Positions 51,393 through 60,183 of a DNA stretch of 64,000 bases are shown here, one piece after another (position 1 is the stretch's first letter; each line of letters starts with the position of its first letter). Source of the stretch: Muribaculaceae bacterium (lineage in GTDB: Bacteria; Bacteroidota; Bacteroidia; Bacteroidales; Muribaculaceae); contig JAMPAX010000001.1 in the NCBI GenBank assembly GCA_023667015.1, forward strand, positions 758,885 to 822,884, in the 5' to 3' direction. The position numbers and the translations under genes are program-made. The notes beneath the pieces are model-generated. The model made no database searches and was not told the origin of the DNA. It worked only from the letters and a program-made list of their open reading frames with translations.

Positions 51393-52793
51393 TTGAGAAC
51401 AAAAATTTCCATATCTGCTATTGCGGCGCTATCCTTTCTTCCGATGGGAGTCTCCGCTCAGTCTCCGGTGGCGTCCTCCCTTCCGATCTTTGAGGACGTT
51501 GTGTTCTACGACGGCTATCAGTCTAAGGTTATTGACGCCGACCTCGAGGATGGCATACTTCGCCATTCCAACTCGAAATATGCTAAACGACTCTCCGATG
51601 ATGTTATCAATTCTCTCGGAGATAACCTCTCTATAAGCATTGTCATGAAACCCCTCTGCGACAACTATGACCGTATGGGAGATATCAATATCGCTTTGGT
51701 GCCCAAGGGGGCTGTTTCCTACGAGTTCGACGATGTGCAGAGAATCGCCGTAGGACGTTTTATTTCACCCTTCATGGATATGAATGCTTCCCCCAACAGC
51801 GTCCCCTATACTTTTGAAGTCCCGGACCTCTCTCTGATTCTCCATGACTCTGCGTTGAGAGCAAAGTATGACTTCTGGATGGAGTTTGAGTTTTTCGGTA
51901 TCCCATACGCTGCCAATACCCAAATCAGGGGTTGCACCAACCGTCAGGATGTCTATTCTGCATCCCTATCGCTTATCTCTGAGGGGAGCTTCTCGAGCCA
52001 AGAACTTGCTGATAGCAATCTCCTCGTTCCTATCTTCGTCAAGAAGTCGGAAGACTATGGCAATGTCAACTTCAATTCCTACACGGAGGGTGCCTGCGAC
52101 GCAATCGGTGTGCCGGAACGTACTTTCACTTTTTCTCTCCCGGAGGACGTTGAGGACTCTCAGGTAGTGCTCATCATGACCAATCATGGCGCCGAGGAGA
52201 ATGGCGAGGAATATGAGCGTCGCGTACATTTCGTATATTTCGATGATGACCTGAAGCTTACCTATACTCCCGGTGGTGAAAACTGCAATGTCTATCGCCA
52301 TTACAACACCCAGACTAATGGTATCTACGGATGGGGTCCCTGGACCACTACAGATGATGAATGGGAGGAGTTCTCGAACTGGTGTCCCGGTCAGGCTGTA
52401 CCCATTCGACGAATAGCCACAGGCTCTCTCAAGGCCGGCGAGCATAAAGTAAAGATTAGTGTTCCCGATGCAGCTTTCGTAGACAATCATGGCGACTTCC
52501 GCCCCTCGCTCTATTTCCAAGGCGTCAAGAAGGGGAATTTGGATATGTCCGGTGCAGACATGGTATCTGCTGATACCCTGCAGATAGAATGGCAATGGAA
52601 TGGCAGTGAACTCTCCGTAGCCGGAGATGTGGCTCAGCTGAACATCTACGCTGCAGACGGCACGCTGCTCTACGGTCGCAACAACCCTACCTCAGCTATA
52701 AACCTCAGCGATCTAACCTCGCAGACTATCATAGCTGTAGCCATCTCCCCCAATGGACAAACAGCCTTCAAAAAACTGACCAAAGCTCAGTAA
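51393..52793 (+). CDS. PNGase F-like secreted glycosidase
   Basis: A 466-residue protein with a TTG start and a signal peptide (residues 1-22). It resembles peptide-N-glycosidase F, which cuts N-glycans from asparagine. CDNYDRMGDINI with GRFISPF (residues 89-128) aligns with PNGase F CDEWDRYAN...GRFITPY, keeping the catalytic Asp (D93 here). NGEEYERRVHFVYF (about 270-283) aligns with the segment holding the second catalytic acid (Glu). SNWCPGQAVPIRRI is the C-terminal-domain signature. The last 60 residues look like a T9SS-type tail. It may release glycans from host mucosal glycoproteins. Confidence 0.8.
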   Translation: MRTKISISAIAALSFLPMGVSAQSPVASSLPIFEDVVFYDGYQSKVIDADLEDGILRHSNSKYAKRLSDDVINSLGDNLSISIVMKPLCDNYDRMGDINIALVPKGAVSYEFDDVQRIAVGRFISPFMDMNASPNSVPYTFEVPDLSLILHDSALRAKYDFWMEFEFFGIPYAANTQIRGCTNRQDVYSASLSLISEGSFSSQELADSNLLVPIFVKKSEDYGNVNFNSYTEGACDAIGVPERTFTFSLPEDVEDSQVVLIMTNHGAEENGEEYERRVHFVYFDDDLKLTYTPGGENCNVYRHYNTQTNGIYGWGPWTTTDDEWEEFSNWCPGQAVPIRRIATGSLKAGEHKVKISVPDAAFVDNHGDFRPSLYFQGVKKGNLDMSGADMVSADTLQIEWQWNGSELSVAGDVAQLNIYAADGTLLYGRNNPTSAINLSDLTSQTIIAVAISPNGQTAFKKLTKAQ

Positions 52794-52802
52794 TCCGGGA
52801 AG

Positions 52803-52819
52803 GCGAGTTTTCAGCTCGC
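52803..52819. repeat. Small palindrome GCGAG-TTTTCAG-CTCGC
   Basis: It resembles the GCGAGC-TTCCG-GCTCGC family and lies 9 bases after the PNGase F-like stop. Confidence 0.45.
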
Positions 52820-52825
52820 ACTCTA

Positions 52826-52869
52826 ATAAAAAAACAAGAATGCAAAATTTTGCATTCTTGTTTTTTTAT
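52826..52869 (+). terminator. Terminator palindrome after the PNGase F-like gene
   Basis: Twenty-two-base perfect arms without spacer (ACAAGAATGCAAAA core) flanked by A7 and T7. The -33 element of the greA promoter lies inside its right arm. Confidence 0.9.
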
Positions 52870-52879
52870 ATTACCTTTG
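52849..52879 (+). promoter_or_regulatory. Promoter of greA, overlapping the upstream terminator
   Basis: TTTG (52849-52852) is followed after exactly 19 bases by TACCTTTG (52872-52879). The -33 element is part of the terminator palindrome at 52826-52869. Transcription should start near 52886, leaving a leader of about 155 bases. Confidence 0.75.
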
Positions 52880-52915
52880 CAAAGTATTTAATAACCAAAG
52901 CCGACAAGCCGGCAG

Positions 52916-52975
52916 AAGGATCTTTGTTTGTGAGTCTCTTTTAGGCTCATCCCCAAAGAATCCTTTCTTTTTTAA
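52916..52975 (+). terminator. Intrinsic terminator within the greA leader
   Basis: AAGGATCTTTG (52916-52926) pairs with CAAAGAATCCTT (52954-52965) apart from one bulged A, and an inner GTGAG/CTCAT stem stacks above. A U-rich run (TTTCTTTTTT) follows. It lies about 70 bases before the greA ATG and could end much of the leader transcript early. Confidence 0.7.
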
Positions 52976-53041
52976 TCTTTTTGCTACCGAGCTCCGCTAT
53001 CTTAACATATAGCTGATCTCATAAATTTTAAATCTATACAA

Positions 53042-53506
53042 ATGGCTACATATCTGACACAAGAAGGGTTCGACAAGAAAATGAAGGAACTCGCCGAACT
53101 CGAAGCTCAGCGACCTGCTATCAAACAGGCTATCGCCGAGGCTCGCGATAAAGGTGACCTCTCTGAAAATGCAGAGTATGACGCTGCTAAAGAGGCTCAG
53201 GGTATGCTCGAAATGAAGATCGCTCAACTCAAAGAGCTCGTGGCTTCAGCCCGTATTATCGACGATTCGAAGCTAAACACCGATGAAGTGCAGCTTCTGA
53301 ATACTGTCACTATCAAAAATGTCAACACAGGAATGGAGATGAAGTACACTATCGTCACTGAAAACGAGGCTAATCTCCGCGAACACAAAATAGCCAGCAC
53401 TACTCCTATCGCTCAGGCTCTGATTGGGCACGCTGTTGGCGACCGTGTAGAGGTAAAGGCTCCGGCAGGTACTATGGTCTTTGAAATTACCAAAATTGAA
53501 ATATGA
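53042..53506 (+). CDS. greA: Transcription elongation factor GreA
   Basis: A 154-residue protein. The N-terminal coiled coil includes YLTQEGFDKKMKELAELEAQ and the tip motif AIAEARDKGDLSENAEYDAA, which carries the acidic residues that act in the RNA polymerase channel. The C-terminal FKBP-like domain ends with VGDRVEVKAPAGTMVFEITK. GreA stimulates transcript cleavage in backtracked complexes. Its stop overlaps the ATG of the HIT gene (ATGA). The leader contains a terminator-like hairpin, so GreA may affect its own synthesis. Confidence 0.96.
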   Translation: MATYLTQEGFDKKMKELAELEAQRPAIKQAIAEARDKGDLSENAEYDAAKEAQGMLEMKIAQLKELVASARIIDDSKLNTDEVQLLNTVTIKNVNTGMEMKYTIVTENEANLREHKIASTTPIAQALIGHAVGDRVEVKAPAGTMVFEITKIEI

Positions 53507-53898
53507 CACTCTTCTCAAGAATCATTGCCGGTGAAATCCCGTGCTACAAGATTGCTGAAAACGATAAGTTTTTTGCTTTCCTCGACATCAATCCCGTCAA
53601 CTGGGGGCATACCCTCGTAGTCCCTAAGAAGGAGCAGGATTATATCTTCGATATTGATGACCGTGAACTCGCCGAAATGACAGTGTTTGCCAAGCGTGTA
53701 GCTGAGGCTCTCAAGAAGACTCTCCCCTGCAAGAAGGTGGGTGTCGCGGTAATCGGCCTGGAGGTTCCTCATGCCCATATCCATCTCGTACCCATCAAGA
53801 CCGAGGATGATATGAATTTCTCCAACAAAATCTCTGATCCCGATCCTGAGAAGATGAAACAAATAGCTAAGGCCGTAAGCGAAAACTTAAACGCTTAA
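53503..53898 (+). CDS. HIT family nucleotide-binding protein
   Basis: A 131-residue protein with TLFSRIIAGEIPCYKI at the N-terminus and the histidine triad VPHAHIHLVPI near residue 90, the HINT/PKCI branch. Such proteins hydrolyse AMP-lysine-like or other nucleoside phosphoramidates. It is translationally coupled to greA, an arrangement common in Bacteroidetes. The physiological substrate is unknown. Confidence 0.93.
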   Translation: MTLFSRIIAGEIPCYKIAENDKFFAFLDINPVNWGHTLVVPKKEQDYIFDIDDRELAEMTVFAKRVAEALKKTLPCKKVGVAVIGLEVPHAHIHLVPIKTEDDMNFSNKISDPDPEKMKQIAKAVSENLNA

Positions 53899-53964
53899 TC
53901 TCAACATCCCTTAAGCAAATTTATCAGCCACTTAAACCAAAAAATATAAAATCCCGTTATAATT

Positions 53965-53988
53965 AGGAGACGCCTCGGAGCGCCTCCT
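53965..53988. terminator. Hairpin after the greA-HIT operon
   Basis: AGGAGACGC and GCGCCTCCT pair except for one A-C position around CTCGGA, in an AT-rich gap. It may end the operon transcript. No other feature is seen from 53899 to 54055. Confidence 0.5.
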
Positions 53989-54055
53989 ATATTATTATAA
54001 TAGTATATCTCCCAATCCTCCCAAATCTCCAAACTTCCCAAAACTCCCATAATTC

Positions 54056-55717
54056 ATGATTAAGATCGAAAATTTCATCAAGCTATATGAACAGAGCTTC
54101 ATTGAAAATTGGGAGCTCCCGGCTCTCACCGATTATCCTTCGAAGCATACTATAACATATGGAGAGTTTGCTCGTGAAGTGGCGATGACCCATCTTCTCT
54201 TCGAATCCATTGGCATTAAGCCGGGGCAGAAGATTGCTCTATGTGGCCGCGACAGCTCAAGCTGGGTTAAGGTTTATATGTCTACGGTCACTTTCGGCGC
54301 CGTAATTGTCCCTATCCTCTCTGATTTCAACCCTATCGATATTACTCATATTATTAATCATAGCGAAGCGGAGTTGTTGATTATCAGTGAAAATATCTGG
54401 GAGCATATTGAGCCCGAAGCCCTGCTCCACGTAAAGGGGGTAATCGGTCTCGAAACTAAAACTCTCCTCCATGAGCAGTCCCGGTCGGAGATTGCTCGCG
54501 ACTTGCGCTTGCTTAAGCGGCGTTTCAATCGTCGATATCCCAATGGCTTCTCTTCTAATGATATAAAGTATGCCAATCGCGACAATTCGGAGGTCGTGGA
54601 AATCAACTATACGTCGGGAACTACGGGATTCTCTAAGGGTGTGATGCTGACGGGTGAAAACCTCGCTGGAAATGTTTGCTTCGGCATGGATACGGTGTTG
54701 CATTTCCGCTCTTCGCGTGCTCTTGCTTTCTTACCTCTGGCTCATGCATATGGCTGTGCTTTCGACATGCTGACGCCTCTCGCTGTAGGCTCCCATATTA
54801 CTCTCCTGTGTAAAACTCCCTCTCCGCGAGTCCTGCTTAAGGCTCTGGCGGAGGTGAAACCCAATCTGGTAATATGTGTGCCGCTAATCCTGGAGAAAAT
54901 CTATAAGAATCAGATTCTTCCGATGATCTCCAAAGGTACGATGCGCTGGACCCTGGCAGTGCCGGTGCTCGACACATATATCTATTCCCGTATTCGCAAG
55001 AAGCTGATAGAGGCTTTTGGCGGTGAATTTGAAGAGGTTATCGTGGGCGGTGCCCCTCTCAATCATGAGGTGGAGGAATTCTTGCATAAGATTAAGTTCC
55101 CTTTCACTGTCGGCTATGGTATGACCGAGTGTGGACCGCTAATTTCCTACACCCCTTGGAGGGAGTTTATCTCCGGTAGTTCCGGACGCACTTTGCCAAC
55201 CATGGAGAGTATCGTTATGTCGGAAGACCCTGAAAACATCCCCGGCGAAATCTGCGTGCGCGGTGTCAATATGATGAAGGGGTATTTCAAGAATCCGGAG
55301 GCTACAGAGGCTGTCATCGACTCCGAAGGGTGGCTCCACACCGGCGATATGGGCACCCGCTCCAAGGATGGCACCCTCTTCCTTCGTGGCCGTTCCAAGA
55401 CGATGCTCCTCAGTGCCAGCGGGCAGAATATCTATCCGGAGGAGATTGAGGCTAAGCTCAACAATATGCCCTTTGTTGCGGAAAGCTTGGTGGTAGAAAG
55501 AGAGGGTAAGCTTGTAGGTCTGGTATATCCCGACTATGAGGCTCTCGACCGCTTGGGTGTTGCCGCTGCCGGACTCAACGAGTCGATGGAGAAGGTGCGG
55601 GTGGAACTCAACGCAATTGTTGCGCCCTACGAACGTCTCTCAAGGATAATCCTCGTTCCCAACGAGTTCGAAAAGACCCCCAAGCGTAGCATCAAAAGAT
55701 TCCTCTATAGCCATTAA
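54056..55717 (+). CDS. Long-chain acyl-CoA synthetase / AMP-binding ligase
   Basis: A 553-residue member of the ANL superfamily. The P-loop-like motif VEINYTSGTTGFSKGVML (about residues 180-197) binds ATP, YGMTECGP and GWLHTGDMGTRSKDG are the A5 and A7 motifs, and KTPKRSIKRFLY carries the catalytic Lys. It most resembles long-chain fatty acid-CoA ligases (FadD/FAA type). It has no signal peptide and is transcribed alone. The stop codon overlaps the end of an AAGTAG repeat element. Confidence 0.88.
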   Translation: MIKIENFIKLYEQSFIENWELPALTDYPSKHTITYGEFAREVAMTHLLFESIGIKPGQKIALCGRDSSSWVKVYMSTVTFGAVIVPILSDFNPIDITHIINHSEAELLIISENIWEHIEPEALLHVKGVIGLETKTLLHEQSRSEIARDLRLLKRRFNRRYPNGFSSNDIKYANRDNSEVVEINYTSGTTGFSKGVMLTGENLAGNVCFGMDTVLHFRSSRALAFLPLAHAYGCAFDMLTPLAVGSHITLLCKTPSPRVLLKALAEVKPNLVICVPLILEKIYKNQILPMISKGTMRWTLAVPVLDTYIYSRIRKKLIEAFGGEFEEVIVGGAPLNHEVEEFLHKIKFPFTVGYGMTECGPLISYTPWREFISGSSGRTLPTMESIVMSEDPENIPGEICVRGVNMMKGYFKNPEATEAVIDSEGWLHTGDMGTRSKDGTLFLRGRSKTMLLSASGQNIYPEEIEAKLNNMPFVAESLVVEREGKLVGLVYPDYEALDRLGVAAAGLNESMEKVRVELNAIVAPYERLSRIILVPNEFEKTPKRSIKRFLYSH

Positions 55718-55821
55718 GTAGCTGTTCAATTTAAATTCAAACTTTCTGCTCGTTCTTTTTGGACATTTTCTCCCCTCTCATCAGTCATAATGCTTGCATT
55801 ATTTCTTCTTCGAGTGAAGAA
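55716..55821. repeat. AAGTAG repeat element, inverted and truncated copy
   Basis: It begins AAGTAGCTGTTCAATTTAAA and continues as the inverse of 51235-51341, with about six differences in roughly 105 bases. It lacks the second end. It fills the gap between the stops of the convergent ligase and dipeptidase genes and shares two bases with the ligase TAA. Confidence 0.8.
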
Positions 55822-55826
55822 TCTGA

Positions 55827-57461
55827 TTATTTTATCAGGAAGTGGTCGCCGGTGTGTTTCACTATCTCTTCGTAGTAGCGCCGGTCGTAGCCCGGGAAGT
55901 TTGGCTGTGACGGCATCCCGTAGTCGTTGCGCTTGAATTGTCCGTTCTCATCGGTCTTTTTCATGTTGCCGTCCATGAATTTTACAAATAGATACTGCGC
56001 CAGGTCGCGATAGCTGTCGGTAGTCTCCTTGGCGATCTTTGCGCCTTCAGCATTGACGGCTGCCGTCAGCGCTACGGGACCTTCATTCTGCAAGAGTGCC
56101 ACATACTCTGCCTCAACTTCCGGACGACTCTCTATCAGTGCTTTCTCAATGCCTGTCTGCACTTTGCGAATGTCGGGTATCATCAGATCATAGCGATTGT
56201 AGGCCTGGTTGGCCACTACGTTGTTGACCCAGAAGTTTTTGCCGAGGTCGAAGGTGGCTATATCGCCGTGGCCTAATTCGACGGGTACTTCGGTCAGTCC
56301 GCAGTAGAAGGGCATGTAGATGGTGGTGTTGGTGTCGTCGGTGCCAAACCAGATCACGCCCCCTACCGGATCGGGGAGCCAGTCGCGAGTCTGCGCTACG
56401 AAGCTCCAGCCGGTCTGCTGAGTGGCTATAGCTCGCTCATGCACGTAATGCTTGCCATCCACCTCAAAGTCCATAGGACGCCAGCGATAAGGTACATGGT
56501 TGGCTCCGGCTCCTATGTCGGAGGTCATCTCAAAGGGTGTTCCCTCAAAGTGGTCGCGCATGGCATCTTGCATTTCCGCCAGACTCACCTTGCGCTCCGG
56601 GATGATATACAGCGGGAATGGCTCATCGCTCAGGCCTGAACACCATGAGTAATACTTGTCGGCATCTTTGTTGAAACGACGGAAGTAGCTCCATACGCGG
56701 GCATCGCAACCACGACGGTCATCAACGGGATGTTCGCTGTATGCATCGGCAAAGGCGAAGTCTTCATCTTTGCCGCTGAAGTATCCTCTCTTGCGTGCAA
56801 AGCTTATCAGATCTTTGGAATACATCACGTTTTTCTTATCTTTAAAGTTGACCTTGCGAATACGCGGTTCGTTGGCATGGCCGGAGATGGCTTCGTCCGG
56901 GATGCGCACTGCTATCCATACTGCTCCTTTCTCAGCTCCTTTGCCGATAAGCTCCATCACCCAGACTTCATCTTTGTCTACTATCGAGAAGCTCTCTCCG
57001 GAGGAGGCGTACCCGTATTTGTCTACAAGGTCTGTCATCACCTTAATAGCCTCGCGTGCTGTCTTACTGCGTTCAAGGGCTATCTGGATGAGGGAGCCAT
57101 AGTCGATAATCGATTGTCCGGTAGTGTCTTCCAACTCCGGTCGTCCTCCCCAGGTGGACTCGCCGATAACGAGCTGATGCTCGTTCATGTTGCCGACAAC
57201 GTTGTAGGTATGCGCTATTTCCGGAATCTCACCGAGGGGCTTGCCGGAATCCCAATCTATCACTTTGCGCATTGCTCCTTTGGGATGGTCAGCAGCCGGG
57301 GTGTGGCATAGCTCGCCATAGAGTGTATGTGAGTCTGCGGCATAGGTCAGCAGTGCTGAGCCGTCGGTGGTGGCTTTCTTGCCCGCTATGAGGTTGGTAC
57401 ATGCCAGGGCAGGCACGGCTGCTGTCAGTATTGTAACTATTGCTATTGCTATCTTTTTCAT
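55827..57461 (-). CDS. C69 family dipeptidase
   Basis: A 544-residue exported N-terminal nucleophile peptidase. After the signal peptide (about residues 1-20, ending ALA) the mature chain starts CTNLIAGKKATTDGSALLTYAADSH, with Cys as nucleophile, as in PepD/C69 enzymes. RPELEDTTGQSIIDYGSLIQ and CDARVWSYFRRFNKDADKYYSWC are family segments. It would cleave dipeptides in the periplasm, supplying amino acids. It is divergent from the helicase gene, with an inverted repeat in the promoter gap. Confidence 0.92.
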   Translation of the reverse strand: MKKIAIAIVTILTAAVPALACTNLIAGKKATTDGSALLTYAADSHTLYGELCHTPAADHPKGAMRKVIDWDSGKPLGEIPEIAHTYNVVGNMNEHQLVIGESTWGGRPELEDTTGQSIIDYGSLIQIALERSKTAREAIKVMTDLVDKYGYASSGESFSIVDKDEVWVMELIGKGAEKGAVWIAVRIPDEAISGHANEPRIRKVNFKDKKNVMYSKDLISFARKRGYFSGKDEDFAFADAYSEHPVDDRRGCDARVWSYFRRFNKDADKYYSWCSGLSDEPFPLYIIPERKVSLAEMQDAMRDHFEGTPFEMTSDIGAGANHVPYRWRPMDFEVDGKHYVHERAIATQQTGWSFVAQTRDWLPDPVGGVIWFGTDDTNTTIYMPFYCGLTEVPVELGHGDIATFDLGKNFWVNNVVANQAYNRYDLMIPDIRKVQTGIEKALIESRPEVEAEYVALLQNEGPVALTAAVNAEGAKIAKETTDSYRDLAQYLFVKFMDGNMKKTDENGQFKRNDYGMPSQPNFPGYDRRYYEEIVKHTGDHFLIK

Positions 57462-57524
57462 GTTTCAATTGTTGCTCTATGTAGGTTATTTGTCCCTTAT
57501 GTGACCCTTATTGAGACCACGTAA

Positions 57525-57556
57525 CGCGAAATTACTAATTTTTTTGTAATTTCGCG
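57525..57556. promoter_or_regulatory. Inverted repeat in the divergent promoter region
   Basis: CGCGAAATTAC (57525-57535) and GTAATTTCGCG (57546-57556) are perfect arms around TAATTTTTTT. Each arm contains TAATTTCG, close to TAnnTTTG, reading outwards on its strand. It could be a symmetric divergent promoter or an operator shared by the dipeptidase and helicase genes. Confidence 0.5.
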
Positions 57557-57595
57557 GTGCGGGACGTTATTATAATGTAGACTTTCGCTTTTATT

Positions 57596-59404
57596 ATGCA
57601 ATATACTTTAACTGACATCCCCTCTCCGAATGCTAATGCCGACGCCTCTTTCGCTGATTTGGGCGTCGCTCCGTTGCTCCTTAAGGCTATCTCCGACTTG
57701 GGCTTCACTTCGTCGATGCCTATCCAGAAGATGGTTATCCCTCATTTACTCAATGAGGACTCTGACGTCATAGGCCTGGCTCAGACGGGTACGGGCAAGA
57801 CTGCCGCTTTCGGCCTGCCGGTCCTTCAGCGTATTGACCACAGTTCTAAGGATACGCAAGCTCTTATTATCGCCCCGACTCGCGAACTGTGTCTGCAGAT
57901 TGCCGGTGACCTCGCTGACTTCGCGAAGTATCTCAATGATGTCAAGATCCTTCCGGTCTATGGAGGCTCAAGCATCGATTCTCAGATTAAGGCTCTGCGC
58001 CGCGGTGTGCAGATTATTGTTGCTACTCCCGGTAGACTTATCGACCTAATCAAGAGGGGAGTGGTTTCCCTTTCCCACGTGCATACCGTAATTCTCGATG
58101 AGGCTGATGAAATGCTAAATATGGGTTTCCTCGAGGATATCACTGAGATCCTCTCTCATGTCCCCGAGGAGCGTAAGATGCTGATGTTCTCTGCTACTAT
58201 GCCCCGAGAAATCGGCGATATCGCCAAGCGGTTTATGCATGACCCCGTAGAGTTCGTGGCCGGCACTAAGAATGTATCTTCGGAAAATGTTCGCCATATA
58301 TACTACCTGGTGAAGGCTGCTGACAGATATCTCGCCCTTAAGCGCGTCGCTGACAATAATCCGAATATATATGGTATCGTCTTTTGTCGCACGCGCAAGG
58401 ATACGCAGGATATTGCCGACAGGCTGATTGCCGATGGCTATAATGCCGATTGCTTGCATGGCGACCTGTCGCAGGCTCAACGCGACTTGGCGATGAAGAA
58501 GTTTCGCGACCATGTCACCCAACTGTTGGTGGCCACCGATGTTGCCGCCCGTGGTCTCGATGTTGATGATCTTACTCATGTTATTAATTTCGGGCTGCCG
58601 GACGATGCTGCCGTATATACTCATCGCTCAGGTCGTACAGGTCGCGCCGGAAAGTCCGGAATTTCTATTGCTATTATCCATAGCCGCGAAAAATCTCGCC
58701 TGCGCGAAATTGAGAAAATTATCGGTAAAAAGTTTGAATATCGAAAGGTCCCTACTCCGGAACATATCATCGAAAAACAGCTCTATAACCTTGCCGACCG
58801 TATCGAGTGCGTTCAAGTAGATGAGTCACAGATCGAACAGTATCTCCCCGGTATCCGCAAGAAGCTGGAATGGCTCTCTGAGCAGGATCTTCTGAAGAGG
58901 GTGCTGACCCTGGAGTTCCACCGCCTCCTCGCCTACTATCGCGACATGCCGGACATTGACCTTAATGCCGATGAGAAGTCTGCAAAAAAGGGTAAGGTGC
59001 CGTCCGACCCTGCTGCTCGTCACGCTCTGAAGGATCGGCGTACTGCTGATGCCGGAATGGAGCGCATTATGGTAAACGTCGGTAAGGCGCAGGGCTTCTT
59101 CCCGAAAAATCTCATGGAGCTGGTCAATCACAACATTGATGGATCTAAACCGGATATCGGCAGAATCGACCTCCTCTCTGACTATACTCTCTTCGATGTT
59201 CGCAAGGAGGATGCCCGACGTGTTATCAAGGCTCTTAAGGGCGCTGAGTTTTTCGGCACAAGACTTTATGCCGAGGTGGCCGAAGATAAGGATTACAAGA
59301 AGAAGCCCAAGAAGTCTAAAGCTAAGGCTAAATCTAAATCTAAGAGGAAGGACAACCCCTATCATGGCAACTACGATATCTTTATCAAGAAAAAGAAACA
59401 TTAA
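57596..59404 (+). CDS. DEAD-box ATP-dependent RNA helicase with DbpA-type RNA-binding domain
   Basis: A 602-residue helicase. Visible are the Q motif (GFTSSMPIQKMVIP), AQTGTGKTAAF, PTRELCLQI, DEAD, SAT, the ARGLDVDDL region and HRSGRTGRAG. After the two RecA-like domains (about 20-370) comes a helical region, then a DbpA-like RRM (about 485-560, RIMVNVGKAQGFFPKNLMELV), and a Lys-rich tail. DbpA/CsdA types act in ribosome assembly or RNA decay. It may share an operon with the DUF3256 gene 20 bases downstream. Confidence 0.92.
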   Translation: MQYTLTDIPSPNANADASFADLGVAPLLLKAISDLGFTSSMPIQKMVIPHLLNEDSDVIGLAQTGTGKTAAFGLPVLQRIDHSSKDTQALIIAPTRELCLQIAGDLADFAKYLNDVKILPVYGGSSIDSQIKALRRGVQIIVATPGRLIDLIKRGVVSLSHVHTVILDEADEMLNMGFLEDITEILSHVPEERKMLMFSATMPREIGDIAKRFMHDPVEFVAGTKNVSSENVRHIYYLVKAADRYLALKRVADNNPNIYGIVFCRTRKDTQDIADRLIADGYNADCLHGDLSQAQRDLAMKKFRDHVTQLLVATDVAARGLDVDDLTHVINFGLPDDAAVYTHRSGRTGRAGKSGISIAIIHSREKSRLREIEKIIGKKFEYRKVPTPEHIIEKQLYNLADRIECVQVDESQIEQYLPGIRKKLEWLSEQDLLKRVLTLEFHRLLAYYRDMPDIDLNADEKSAKKGKVPSDPAARHALKDRRTADAGMERIMVNVGKAQGFFPKNLMELVNHNIDGSKPDIGRIDLLSDYTLFDVRKEDARRVIKALKGAEFFGTRLYAEVAEDKDYKKKPKKSKAKAKSKSKRKDNPYHGNYDIFIKKKKH

Positions 59405-59424
59405 TCCAATATCAATCCCTGATT

Positions 59425-60138
59425 ATGATCCATCGTAAACTATATAGATTTCTTCCGGCCTTGTTGATAGCGTCTTTGCTGTTGGCTCTACCGGCTATTG
59501 CAGATGATGATTCTGTAGATGTAGATTTGAATGCCAAGTTGGCAGACTATCCGGCAGCTCGAGCTTTTATCAATCTGGATGCCAATACTCTCGATCTCCT
59601 CAGTACGGAGTCCAAACTGTATATGCTCTATTATTGGAGCGAACAAGACAGCATTCTGAATGTCAACAATGAACTCAATGGACTTTCGTTTCTCGATACT
59701 GTCACTCCGACATATCTTAAGGCTCATATCACCGATGTCAGCTCTCTGCAGTTGAAGATCCTAACGACCAACAAGAAGGATACTATCGCTATGACTATCT
59801 ATACTATCGGAGATGACGTGCCCGATTCGCAAGTCAATTTCTTTTCTTTCCCGGATCTTAAGCCTCTCAAGGGGGATAATCTTTTGGCTCAACCCCGCCT
59901 TAAGGATTTCTTCAGCATCCCGAAGGGTAGCCTGACGACTATTAAGGAGGTGGAGGAGATGATTCCTTTCCCCACTATGGAGTTTAATGCATCGCCTGAA
60001 TCTACCGACCTGAAGGTTTCGTTGACTTGTGGCCCTAATATGAATGTTGATGACTATAATATTGTCAAGCTCTTCCTCCTCCCCAACCTTACCTACAAAT
60101 GGAAAGGCTCTAAATTTGAACTCGAAAAATCAAAGTAA
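59425..60138 (+). CDS. DUF3256 family exported protein
   Basis: A 237-residue protein with a signal peptide (residues 1-26, LLIASLLLALPAIA). The body matches DUF3256, a Bacteroidales family of unknown function (KLYMLYYWSEQDSILNV, PTYLKAHITDVSSLQLKIL). It is probably periplasmic. It lies between a helicase and gltX, with short gaps on both sides. No catalytic residues are evident. Confidence 0.85.
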   Translation: MIHRKLYRFLPALLIASLLLALPAIADDDSVDVDLNAKLADYPAARAFINLDANTLDLLSTESKLYMLYYWSEQDSILNVNNELNGLSFLDTVTPTYLKAHITDVSSLQLKILTTNKKDTIAMTIYTIGDDVPDSQVNFFSFPDLKPLKGDNLLAQPRLKDFFSIPKGSLTTIKEVEEMIPFPTMEFNASPESTDLKVSLTCGPNMNVDDYNIVKLFLLPNLTYKWKGSKFELEKSK

Positions 60139-60183
60139 TCTAATTCCTCTTTCTTAACCCCTAATCCATAATTCAATACTGAA

